Shown here piece after piece: positions 1 through 7,200 of a DNA stretch of 23,926 nucleotides (positions are counted from its first letter, which is position 1; each line of letters starts with the position of its first letter). The stretch is from a bacterium. Its GTDB lineage: Bacteria; CSSED10-310; JAJRTK01. The notes beneath the pieces were generated by a model. It had not been told where the DNA came from. It did no database searches and worked only from the letters and a program-made list of their open reading frames with translations. Both the position numbers and the translations under genes were made by a program. Location: positions 1 to 23,926 of the forward strand of contig JAJRTK010000546.1 in NCBI GenBank assembly GCA_024278345.1. Reading direction: 5' to 3'.

Positions 1-921
1 GACGTGCTGGATCTTGGGTGCCGGTTCAAAGTTTTCGCGCCCGAGGCTCTTTACCAGCGGGCGGCATCCTTCCTGGAGAAGGCGGGCAGAGACCTCTCCA
101 GGTTCCGGGACGGAATGCGGAACGGGCGAATCGAGTTTTCCGAAATCGCCCTGGCGGGTTGGCCCAAGCCGGGCCAGCAAGACCCGGCGCACGACCGAGC
201 CGTGGTGGAGTCGATCCGCCTTGCCACGAAACGTGTTTTGGAAGGCCGGGCATCCGGATTGGTGACACCGCCCATCGACAAGCGGGCCCTCTTCCGGCAG
301 GGTTACCCCGGCTGGGGACATACGGAGTTCCTGGCCAAGTTGACCGGAGCCCGGCACCCCACCATGCTTCTTGCCTCACGCCCCCGTGAAGGAGCGCACT
401 TTCTGCGGGTGGCCCTGGTGACGAACCACGTGCCCTTCGCCCAGATCCCTCTTCTTGTGGACGAGGCGGCCATCGCCAACCACGCGCGAACCGTGGCCGA
501 CGACCTGGGGCGTCTCTTGGAACGGCCGCCGCGCATGGCCCTGGCGGCTCTGAATCCCCACGCCGGGGAAGGCGGCAAGTTGGGAAACGAGGAAACGCGA
601 ATCCTGGAACCGGCGGTTCGGATGCTTCAAGGGGAGGGAATCGAAATCAGCGGACCCTGGAGCTCCGATACCGTGTTCCTCCGGGCCTCCAAGGGCGAAT
701 TCGACGCGGTCATTGCCATCTACCACGATCAAGCGACCATCGCCGTGAAGATGTATGGCTTCGGGAGAGGGATCAACTGGACGTTGGGGCTGCCCATGGT
801 GAGGACCTCCCCGGATCACGGGACAGCCTACGATCTGGCGGGGACCGGGAAAGCGGACGAATCGAGCATGGTGGAAGCGATCCGCCTGGCGGCACGGCTC
901 ACCCAGCGGAAGGGATCATGA
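1..921 (+). CDS. pdxA: 4-hydroxythreonine-4-phosphate dehydrogenase PdxA, 5' end outside window
   Basis: PdxA oxidises 4-phosphohydroxy-L-threonine in the DXP-dependent pathway to pyridoxal 5'-phosphate and acts as a cytosolic dimer. The frame is already open at base 1. About 305 codons are present against roughly 330 for the family, so around 30 N-terminal residues are missing and the GTG at 4 is not a real start. Family landmarks in order, counting from the GTG, are GHTEFLA, the metal-ligand histidines in VTNHVPF (H142), NPHAGEGG (H186) and YHDQ (H241), then GFGRGINWTLGLP and DHGTAYDLAGTGKAD. All three metal histidines known from E. coli PdxA are kept. The gene precedes rsmA, the same order as in the E. 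coli pdxA-rsmA cluster, but here 317 bp separate them. Confidence 0.95.
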   Translation, partial: DVLDLGCRFKVFAPEALYQRAASFLEKAGRDLSRFRDGMRNGRIEFSEIALAGWPKPGQQDPAHDRAVVESIRLATKRVLEGRASGLVTPPIDKRALFRQGYPGWGHTEFLAKLTGARHPTMLLASRPREGAHFLRVALVTNHVPFAQIPLLVDEAAIANHARTVADDLGRLLERPPRMALAALNPHAGEGGKLGNEETRILEPAVRMLQGEGIEISGPWSSDTVFLRASKGEFDAVIAIYHDQATIAVKMYGFGRGINWTLGLPMVRTSPDHGTAYDLAGTGKADESSMVEAIRLAARLTQRKGS

Positions 922-1152
922 GCGGCCTTCGGGGTAATAACGACGATGAAGGGAGCCAAGGAGCCAATTCCCATCGAACCCATCGTTTTCCTTTGGACTG
1001 GGGTCCGCTCCCATCGCGCGCCGGCCGGCGCCCCCTGGTCGCCGGGATTCACCGCCGGCCCAAGCCTCGACCCGAAACAAGGGCCAACCGGGAGATCGGC
1101 CTCGGTCATCGGGGGTGCCGTCGGCGGGCCACGGACCTCTGCCTGGGAGCGC

Positions 1153-1186
1153 GCAAGGATCCCTTGCAATGAAAAGCAACGAGTTC
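1153..1186 (+). repeat. Element 1 remnant E (3' hairpin module only)
   Basis: These 34 bases match element 1 copy A at 3947-3980 in 32 of 34 positions. They carry the hairpin TTGC-loop-GCAA and the following GAGTTC. Neither terminal inverted repeat is visible nearby, so this is a small relic or an internally copied module. Confidence 0.6.
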
Positions 1187-1223
1187 ACCGGTGTGGGACT
1201 GACCAATCAACGACGATGGAATC

Positions 1224-1229
1224 AAGGAG
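1224..1229 (+). promoter_or_regulatory. Ribosome binding site that sets the rsmA start
   Basis: AAGGAG directly abuts an ATG at 1230 (no spacing) and is 9 nt from the ATG at 1239, so 1239 is the favoured start. The conventional-looking start at 1428, just before the conserved GQSFL motif, has no ribosome binding site. This supports translation of the basic N-terminal extension. Confidence 0.6.
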
Positions 1230-1238
1230 ATGGGAAAA

Positions 1239-2216
1239 ATGGCGGCCGCCAAGGGAAAGAATCGGCAGCGCGATGAAAAAAGAAAGGGCCGCCGCAAGGG
1301 CCGGGAAATCCGTAAGGGCGGCCGCTACGGACGGGAAATTCGAAAGGGAGGCCAGCGGAGCCGGGAAATCCAACAGGGAGAGAGCAGTCTTTACGCCAGA
1401 ACCCGCGGCCTTGCCCACAAAGCTGGCATGCGGCCAAGCCGAAAGCTGGGACAGAGCTTCCTGGTGGAAATCGCGGCAGCACGATCCATCGTGGAGACAG
1501 CCGCCGCGAAACCGGGGGAGTGGATCCTGGAGATCGGGCCCGGCTTGGGCGCCTTGACCTTCGAGTTAGCGGAACGGGGCTTGCCTGTGGTGGCCGTAGA
1601 AAAGGATTTGCGGCTGGTCCAAGTCTTGGCCCCGCTGCTGCGTGGCCGGATCCAGTTCGTGGCCATGGACGCCAGGCGACTCGGCTGGGACACCATGGCC
1701 GCCCGGCCACCGGTGCTTTTGAGCAACCTGCCCTACCCCATCACCACGGAAATTCTGCTCCAGCTCTGCCGGACGCCCCAGCCGGTCCTGCGGGCCCTGA
1801 TCCTAGTGCAGCGGGAAGTTGCGCAAAGAGTGGCCGCCAAGGCCGGAGCTTCCCAGCGGGGGGCGCTGAGCGTCATGGTCCAACTCGTCTACAATGTCTC
1901 CGTCGAGCTGGAAATCGGGCCACACCTGTTTTGGCCCAGGCCAAGTGTCCAAAGCTCCCTCCTCCGCCTGGAACCCAAGGCAAGCGCCGTGGAGATGGGG
2001 CGCCTCCTTCGGGGGCTGGTCCGCGACGGCTTTGGTCAACGCCGAAAAAAACTGGCCAACGCGTTGGGGATTGGCCGGCGAAGACCCGCGGAGCTGCTGG
2101 AAAAGGTCGGCCTTCCCGCCAATGTGCGTGCTCAAGACCTCGACAACGAGGACTGGATCCGCCTCGCCCAGTGGTTGGAACAGGGCGACGACCCCATCGC
2201 TCTTCCAGGCCGGTAG
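1239..2216 (+). CDS. rsmA: 16S rRNA (adenine1518-N6/adenine1519-N6)-dimethyltransferase RsmA (KsgA) with basic N-terminal tail
   Basis: RsmA dimethylates two adjacent adenines in the 3' hairpin of 16S rRNA, using S-adenosylmethionine, during late 30S assembly. The family motifs are clear: RPSRKLGQSFL near residue 64, the SAM loop EIGPGLG (E98 to G104), VEKD, the catalytic NLPY (N163-Y166), and the C-terminal helical domain ending DNEDWIRLAQWLEQ. The product is 325 residues from 1239. The conserved core alone, from the Met codon at 1428, would be 262, which is the usual size. The extra 63 residues are rich in Lys, Arg and Gly and contain three 10-residue repeats of the form GREIRKGG. Because the good ribosome binding site lies before the extension, I infer that it is translated and may add RNA-binding charge; a later start remains possible. 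Confidence 0.93.
   Translation: MAAAKGKNRQRDEKRKGRRKGREIRKGGRYGREIRKGGQRSREIQQGESSLYARTRGLAHKAGMRPSRKLGQSFLVEIAAARSIVETAAAKPGEWILEIGPGLGALTFELAERGLPVVAVEKDLRLVQVLAPLLRGRIQFVAMDARRLGWDTMAARPPVLLSNLPYPITTEILLQLCRTPQPVLRALILVQREVAQRVAAKAGASQRGALSVMVQLVYNVSVELEIGPHLFWPRPSVQSSLLRLEPKASAVEMGRLLRGLVRDGFGQRRKKLANALGIGRRRPAELLEKVGLPANVRAQDLDNEDWIRLAQWLEQGDDPIALPGR
1303..1392 (+). repeat. Three tandem 30-bp repeats inside the rsmA N-terminal extension
   Basis: GGGAAAT recurs at 1303, 1333 and 1363, exactly 30 bp apart. The first two units are closest (GREIRKGGRY, GREIRKGGQR) and the third has diverged (SREIQQGESS). A 30-bp period keeps the frame, so copy-number change would lengthen or shorten the tail without breaking rsmA. 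Confidence 0.75.
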
Positions 2217-2243
2217 ACAGATCCGACGACCCGAAACCGGGCG

Positions 2244-2453
2244 TCACCGAAGAGCCAGACCCTCTTGCAGATCCTTCATGTTCTTTGCAATCAATCGCTG
2301 GAGATTCCCTGGACCGGCCTTGGTCATCGTGCCGGACTGGAACCAGGCAAGGAGGGCGCAGTCGCCCCTGGGCTGGATGAAATGGCCTTTTACCTTGGAA
2401 ATCCCCCGCGAAAAGTCAACACTTCCGATCTCTCCCTTATTGACTCGCCCGTC
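2244..2453 (-). other. Short open frame with coding-like composition, unrecognised
   Basis: On the minus strand, converging on rsmA, 69 sense codons run between stops. Third positions are mostly G or C, and the reading looks protein-like (for example HFIQPRGDCALLAWFQ and LQRLIAKNMKDLQEGL). The only good internal start is an ATG well inside the frame. It may be the C-terminal remnant of a lost gene, possibly of the SRPBCC/cyclase type, but I do not recognise it with confidence. Confidence 0.2.
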
Positions 2454-2487
2454 CTATTGACCCGCCCGTCCCAAAAAGCGGTAGAAT
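2440..2487 (+). promoter_or_regulatory. Tandem 17-bp direct repeat and candidate promoter for the NHL-like gene
   Basis: TTGACTCGCCCGTCCTA (2440-2456) is followed at once by TTGACCCGCCCGTCCCA (2457-2473), with 15 of 17 positions identical. The second copy could supply a -35 (TTGACC) to a -10 TAGAAT at 2482-2487, although the 19-bp spacer is long. Transcription would then start at about the ATG at 2495, giving a leaderless message. The paired repeats could also be an operator. Confidence 0.3.
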
Positions 2488-2494
2488 CCCTTCC

Positions 2495-3670
2495 ATGATG
2501 GTCATCTTCTTCATGATCCTCGGGCAGATGGTTCTCTTCCTTCCCTCCTGCTGGGCAGATGGCACGGTTTCGCAGCCATCAAGCCGGGGCTCCGATTTTC
2601 GTCTTTTTTCGGTGGTGACCGGATCGCTGGATGCCGATGCGTACCGGCTCTGGTGGGGCGGGGACGGGACTCCGGAGGCCGGGGCGACTCTGGCCGTGGG
2701 GGACGTGGTGAGCCGGATTTCCACGCCAGCGGGACTTCGGGCCGTGGTCCATGCCCGTGGACTCTCTTCGCCGGATGGTTTGGCTCTCCATCCGGTCACT
2801 GGCGACCTCTACGTGGCGGAAGAAACGGCCGGCCAGGTCTGCCGGGTCTCCGGCGATGCCTGTATTCCGGTGCTGTGGGGATTGTCATCGCCGGAGGGAA
2901 TCGCCTTTTCGGCCGCTGGCGACCTCTATGCGTTGGAAGACGTGGAAGACGGCAGGCTCTGGAAGCTTCCGGCGGGCTCGGCGGATCCGCTTGTGGTGGC
3001 GGAGCACCTGGACGCGCCGGAAGATATCGAGCTTGAGCCTGGCGGTACCTTTGTCTTTACCGAATCGACGGTCCAGTTTTCCCAGCCGTTGCAATACCGG
3101 ACCCGGGTATCGAGGTTCGATCCTTCGTCGGGCCAGATTGTGCAGCTTCGCCAGGACGCTCTGTTATGGAGTTATTCCGGGCTGGAGATCTCGGCAGGCG
3201 GGCAGATCTATGTTTGCAACGAGGCTTCTGGGGTGGGGACCCGGCACAGCGTTTTCAAGCTCGACCCAGTCACGGGTGAGCGCAGTCTTTTCGTGACGAA
3301 TCTGGTGGCTCCGGAGGGATTGTCCCTGACAGCCGCGGGAGAGTTTCCCCTGCTGGTAGCGGAGGAGGATACGGGAGCCGGAAACGGGCGGTTGACCAGC
3401 GTGGCGGAAAATGGAAGCAGGTCGGTTTTCGCCACCGGGTTTCTGAATATCGAGGATGTCGTGGTAGATGGTGAAGGTCGGATCTATGTGACGGAAGACA
3501 GCTCCGGCATGGTGCTCCGGATCGAGCCGGAACCTTCCCCGGTGGGCCTCGGATGGGGTTGGGCTGGATTCCTCATCCTCTTTTTCGCCATCATGGACGG
3601 GGGCGGGCCACCATGGCTTGGGCGGCCATGGAACGCCTCCCGGACTCGGATAAATAGTCCGGAATCCTGA
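2495..3670 (+). CDS. Exported NHL/SMP-30-like beta-propeller protein
   Basis: The 391-residue product begins with a hydrophobic export signal of about 21 residues ending SCWA-DG. The LPSC sequence just before it resembles a lipobox, so a lipoprotein is possible. From about residue 80 to 345 it has repeated blades of the form SSPDGLALHPVTGDLYVAEE, APEDIELEPGGTFVFTE and APEGLSLTAAGEFPLLVAEE, ending NIEDVVVDGEGRIYVTED. This is the NHL / SMP-30 pattern of a six-bladed propeller. Such proteins include lactonases and binding proteins; no catalytic set can be assigned here. A hydrophobic Gly/Trp-rich stretch (GLGWGWAGFLILFFAIM) near residues 349-367 could anchor the C-terminus. The start is the first of two overlapping ATGs, and no strong ribosome binding site precedes it. 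Neighbouring genes give no functional clue. Confidence 0.75.
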   Translation: MMVIFFMILGQMVLFLPSCWADGTVSQPSSRGSDFRLFSVVTGSLDADAYRLWWGGDGTPEAGATLAVGDVVSRISTPAGLRAVVHARGLSSPDGLALHPVTGDLYVAEETAGQVCRVSGDACIPVLWGLSSPEGIAFSAAGDLYALEDVEDGRLWKLPAGSADPLVVAEHLDAPEDIELEPGGTFVFTESTVQFSQPLQYRTRVSRFDPSSGQIVQLRQDALLWSYSGLEISAGGQIYVCNEASGVGTRHSVFKLDPVTGERSLFVTNLVAPEGLSLTAAGEFPLLVAEEDTGAGNGRLTSVAENGSRSVFATGFLNIEDVVVDGEGRIYVTEDSSGMVLRIEPEPSPVGLGWGWAGFLILFFAIMDGGGPPWLGRPWNASRTRINSPES

Positions 3671-3681
3671 CAGGCGGCCGG

Positions 3682-3704
3682 CGGCGGTCAGAAGGAGACC
3701 GCCG
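3682..3704 (+). terminator. Hairpin downstream of the NHL-like gene
   Basis: CGGCGGTC (3682-3689) pairs perfectly with GACCGCCG (3697-3704) across a 7-base loop, starting 12 bases after the stop codon. No T-run follows, so it may be a weak or protein-assisted terminator. Confidence 0.35.
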
Positions 3705-3747
3705 GAAGCAAACCTCGCCCCTGAGACGACCGAATGATTGCATGTCT

Positions 3748-4041
3748 GGGTTTCCACGCAAAGCGGGACAATGGGTTGTCGGAAAAAAACTTGGCCCCGG
3801 ACAACGCCGCGCTCCGCTCGGCGGGTCACGTTTGCGTGACTCGAAGGGTCACGCCTCGCGTTACCCGGCGGTGGTCCGGGAATTGTAGCGTGCGGGCCTT
3901 CTGGCCCGCACGCATCGGGCTTTGCCCTGCCCCCACCAAAGTGCTTGCAAGGACCCGTTGCAATGAAAAGCAACGAGTTCCCCACTCCTCTTTGTACGCT
4001 GCGCCTTTTTCCTGTTTCTGTCCCGCCTTGGGTAGATACCT
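3748..4041 (+). mobile_element. Element 1 copy A: multi-hairpin non-autonomous insertion element
   Basis: This 294-bp element has 23-bp imperfect terminal inverted repeats, left GGGTTTCCACGCAAAGCGGG and onward, right end at 4019-4041, with 18 of 23 positions matching. Inside are stacked hairpins: GTCACG-TTTG-CGTGAC (3825-3840); GGGTCACGC-CTC-GCGTTACCC (3846-3866, one mismatch); an 11-bp stem GCGTGCGGGCC-TTCT-GGCCCGCACGC (3888-3913); GGGC-TTT-GCCC; and a CGTTGC/GCAACG hairpin near 3957-3976. There is no transposase gene. No matching target duplication is visible, so this copy is older or has lost it. It lies between the NHL-like gene and addB-addA. Confidence 0.8.
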
Positions 4042-4209
4042 GCCCATCATCATGCCCCCGGGTGGGGTTTCCTCCGTTTTTTTCAGACGGGCCGAGGCTC
4101 GGCCATCGGTGGCCGCTTTGGCGGTTCTCGCTGCGCCGGGCACCGTTGACTAACGCTGGTGGGGGCGTTATGGGGCGGCTTTGAATGGCCAAGGGGGACT
4201 GTTTTGTCC
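4042..4209. other. Leader region of the addB-addA gene
   Basis: Two hairpins overlap at 4091-4115 (GCCGAGGCTCGGC, then CGGCCA-TCGG-TGGCCG). TTGACT at 4146-4151 with TATGGG 17 bp downstream is a weak promoter candidate. If it is used, the GTG at 4159 would lie too far upstream to be the start, which favours 4204 (TTG) or 4210 (ATG) after AAGGGGG at 4190-4196. Confidence 0.3.
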
Positions 4210-7200
4210 ATGGAAACGAAAATTTGGGGAGAAGAACTTGGGATTCTCGGCCTGGATTGGGCAGGGGAGGAACTGATCTGGATCGTAGTGCCGACGAAAC
4301 GACGGCAGACCTTGATCCAACGGGAACTTCGTTCAGCGGGACTCCGATGGCGGATTCGGGTTCTCTTGCAGGTGGGTGTGGACCGCCTCTTGGGTGAGGC
4401 ACTGGAGCTTCGTGGCAAACCGCTGGAAAACGACGAGAGCCACGGCCTGATCCAGTGGATCCTGGGGAATCGCCGGGAGGAGCTTGGCTCGCTGAATGCG
4501 TTGATTCCGGCGACGCAGGCCGAGGATCGCGTCGTTCCCGGGGTGGCGGTTCGGCTGCGGGAAATGCTGGACAACCTGCGGCTCCAAGAGTCGGAGCACA
4601 TGCTCCTCAACGCCGCCGTAGACGAACAGGGAGAACCGCTTCCCGGGGCGGAGCTCAATCGAGAGCTCCATCGGATGCTCCAGTATTACGAGGCAACCCT
4701 GGATCAGATGGAGTGGGAGGATGGCCCGAGCCTCCGGCGCAAGGTGGCCGAGGCCTTGGAAGCGGATCGGCGGCCCGAGGAATTGCCTGCGGCAATCATC
4801 CTGGATCAGCCCACCTATTTCTATCCGTTGGAGCAGAGGCTTTGGGGGGCTTTGGCGCGGATGGTGCCAATTCATTTGGTGGTGGACCAGGAAATCTTGG
4901 AGTTTTCCCCGTGTGACGGGGCCAATGAAGAATGTCCGCCGTCGCGGCAGCACGTGGCCGGGCTGGCGGCTTGGATTTCCGGTCTGCGGGACCGCCTGGA
5001 GGGGATCTATCCGGTCCGATCCAAGAATCCCGGGGGAAGCGTCGTTGTCCGGGCACTCTTCGACGGGCGGATTCCGAGAAAGATGGATGCCGAGTCCATC
5101 GTGGTGTGGCGTGAGCACGACCGGCGGCGGGAAGTTGAGCGGTTGGTGAGAACGGTGAAGCGGGGCATCCTGGAAGGGCGGTTCATGCCGCAGGACGTCC
5201 AGATCGTGGCGCCGCGTCTGGACCCTTACCTGCCGCTTCTGCGGCGGGGCTTCGACGAGGCTGGGGTTCCGTGCAGTCTGCCCAAGGGGGAGCCGCTGTG
5301 GGGATCGGCGCCGGCTACGATTCTTCGCTCACTCCTTCGGTGGATCGAGACCGGGGCTTCCGCGGAAATGGTGGCTTACCTTGGGAACCCTGCTGTGCGG
5401 CGGCCCTCGTGTAATGGGGACACGGTTCGGGATTTCCTTCGCCGGTTCGAGGAAAGGCTGCCCGCCTTCCCACGGGGGCTTGTGAAAGAGAACGTCTGGG
5501 AAGAGCGGTTGGCCAGGGTGCCACGAAAGCTCCAGCCATTCCGGCTAGACGAGATCGCCCGCCAAGCGCGGGTTCACGGTGGCCCGGACATGGAGGCTGA
5601 CTGGATCGCGCCTCTTTTACGCCACGTGAGGGGCCGTCTGGCGGACGAGAAGCTCCGGCCCGAGTCCGCCGGGCGGCTTCTGGAGGTGGTGGGCGATCTG
5701 GCGGTGCTGGAGGCGACCTGGGTCGATCTTGTGGATCTTCGGCGGGCGGACCTGGATCTTCTGGAGGGTCTACGGATGCTCCAGAAGCGGATTTCCTCGG
5801 ATCAGGCGATGCAGGGCATCCTGCGGCAGAGTCTTCGAGAGCGAACGGCGGGGCGGCGGTTCCTGGCGGAGGTTGCCGCCGCCGACCGGGCACTGGGCGA
5901 AATCCGGCACCTCTTCCAGCAGGTGGAGAAGCTCATCCGGTTCCGAAGCCAAGAGCTTTCCATGGAGGAGGACAAGGGCTTCAATGTCTTGCGGAACCTG
6001 CTTCTTGAGCGGCTTCGTGGGGGGCATCTGGGGCGGAAGCCGGTTCGCGGCGCGGTGATGGCGTCGGAGTTCTTGGATACTCGGACCGAGAGGTACGAGG
6101 CTCTCTTCGTGCTGGGTCTGATCCAGCGGGAGTTTCCACCCTTGGACGACGAGAGCTATCTTCTTCCGGAAGGGCTCCCGTCGGCGCTTGCGCGGCCGCT
6201 GGATCCGGCCGACGAAGCACGTTACCTGCTGGGCCGCCTTCTTCGGCAGAGCTCTCTGGTGGTGATCTCGGCACCGCGGCATACGGTGGATGGCCCCGTG
6301 GAACCAGCGACCCTGGTGGGAGACCTGGAGCGCTGGGGCGAAGGTCCTCGGATGGGGCTCGGAAACCTGGCCCCGCCGCCGGACAACTGGGCGGCGAACT
6401 TGGACGAGCTGGCGCGACGGGATCCGGACCATCCGCTGTTGCCCACGGAGCTCAAGGATTCCGTCAAGCGAGGGCAACTGGTCCTTGGCGAGCGTTCCTC
6501 TTCCCGGCTAACCGCTTTTGACGGCCTGATTTCCAGCCATCCGCTCCCGGGGAAGTGGGAAAAGCCCACGACGGTCTCGAAGCTGGAGACCTTCCTGGAC
6601 TGCCCGCACCGCTACTTTTTCCGGCATCTGCTGGATCTTCGGCCACTGGCGGAGATCCCGTCGGAACTGGAGGAAAACCGCATCGGCAGCCTTGTCCACA
6701 AGATCCTTGCACGCTTTTTCGGGGAGGCTTCCCACTGGCACGGACGGCGAATCACGGAGGAAAGTTTTGGCGCGGCCTGCGCCGCGATGCTGGAGTTGGG
6801 GAAGGAACTCCTGGAGGAAAGCGGTGTGGCGTGGGACTCGAGCCCGGTGTTGCAAGCACAGCGGCTGGAAATCCTTCGTGGCCTCGAGTCGCCGGAGTCC
6901 GGGGGAAAACGAGGCTACCTGGTGGCCGCCCTGATCTGCCAGCGAGACCTTCTGGAAACGGTTCCTCGCTGGTGCGAGCTGGAATTCGGCGTGGGCAAGG
7001 TCAAGGCCTTGGAGGTTTCTGAGTCGCTCCGCATCCGAGGGACGATTGATCGGGTGGATATCACCCAGGATGAGCTCAAGATCTGGGACTACAAGACGGG
7101 CGGACACAAGGAAGCCAAGGATGTGGAGGCGGGCCGCTCGCTCCAGATCCCGCTCTATGCCGAGGCGGCACGCCGCAACTTCGACCCGGCGGGACAACGG

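Larger units (their letters stand above)
922..1238. other. 317-bp gap between pdxA and rsmA with no supported gene
   Basis: No frame here shows a recognisable protein. An 84-codon frame starts with a 4-base overlap on the pdxA stop, but its Arg/Pro/Gly-rich product looks like chance reading of GC-rich DNA. An inverted repeat (GGCCGGCG at 1023-1030 with CGCCGGCC at 1053-1060, 22-base loop) is present but has no T-run. A fragment of element 1 lies at 1153-1186, and the rsmA ribosome binding site is at the far end. Confidence 0.6.

Noticed and set aside
918-1172. 84-codon frame overlapping the pdxA stop by four bases
   Set aside because: The overlap suggests coupling, but the product is Arg/Pro/Gly-rich, unrecognised, and ends inside an element 1 fragment.
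946-1557. 203-codon frame covering the start of rsmA
   Set aside because: It overlaps rsmA in another frame and only reads its basic repeat region differently.
3734-4153. 139-codon open frame over element 1 copy A
   Set aside because: Its sequence is the translated hairpins of the element, and similar phrases appear wherever the element occurs.
3164-4402. 412-codon open frame on the minus strand
   Set aside because: It crosses the NHL-like gene end, element 1 copy A and the start of addB-addA, with no coherent protein.
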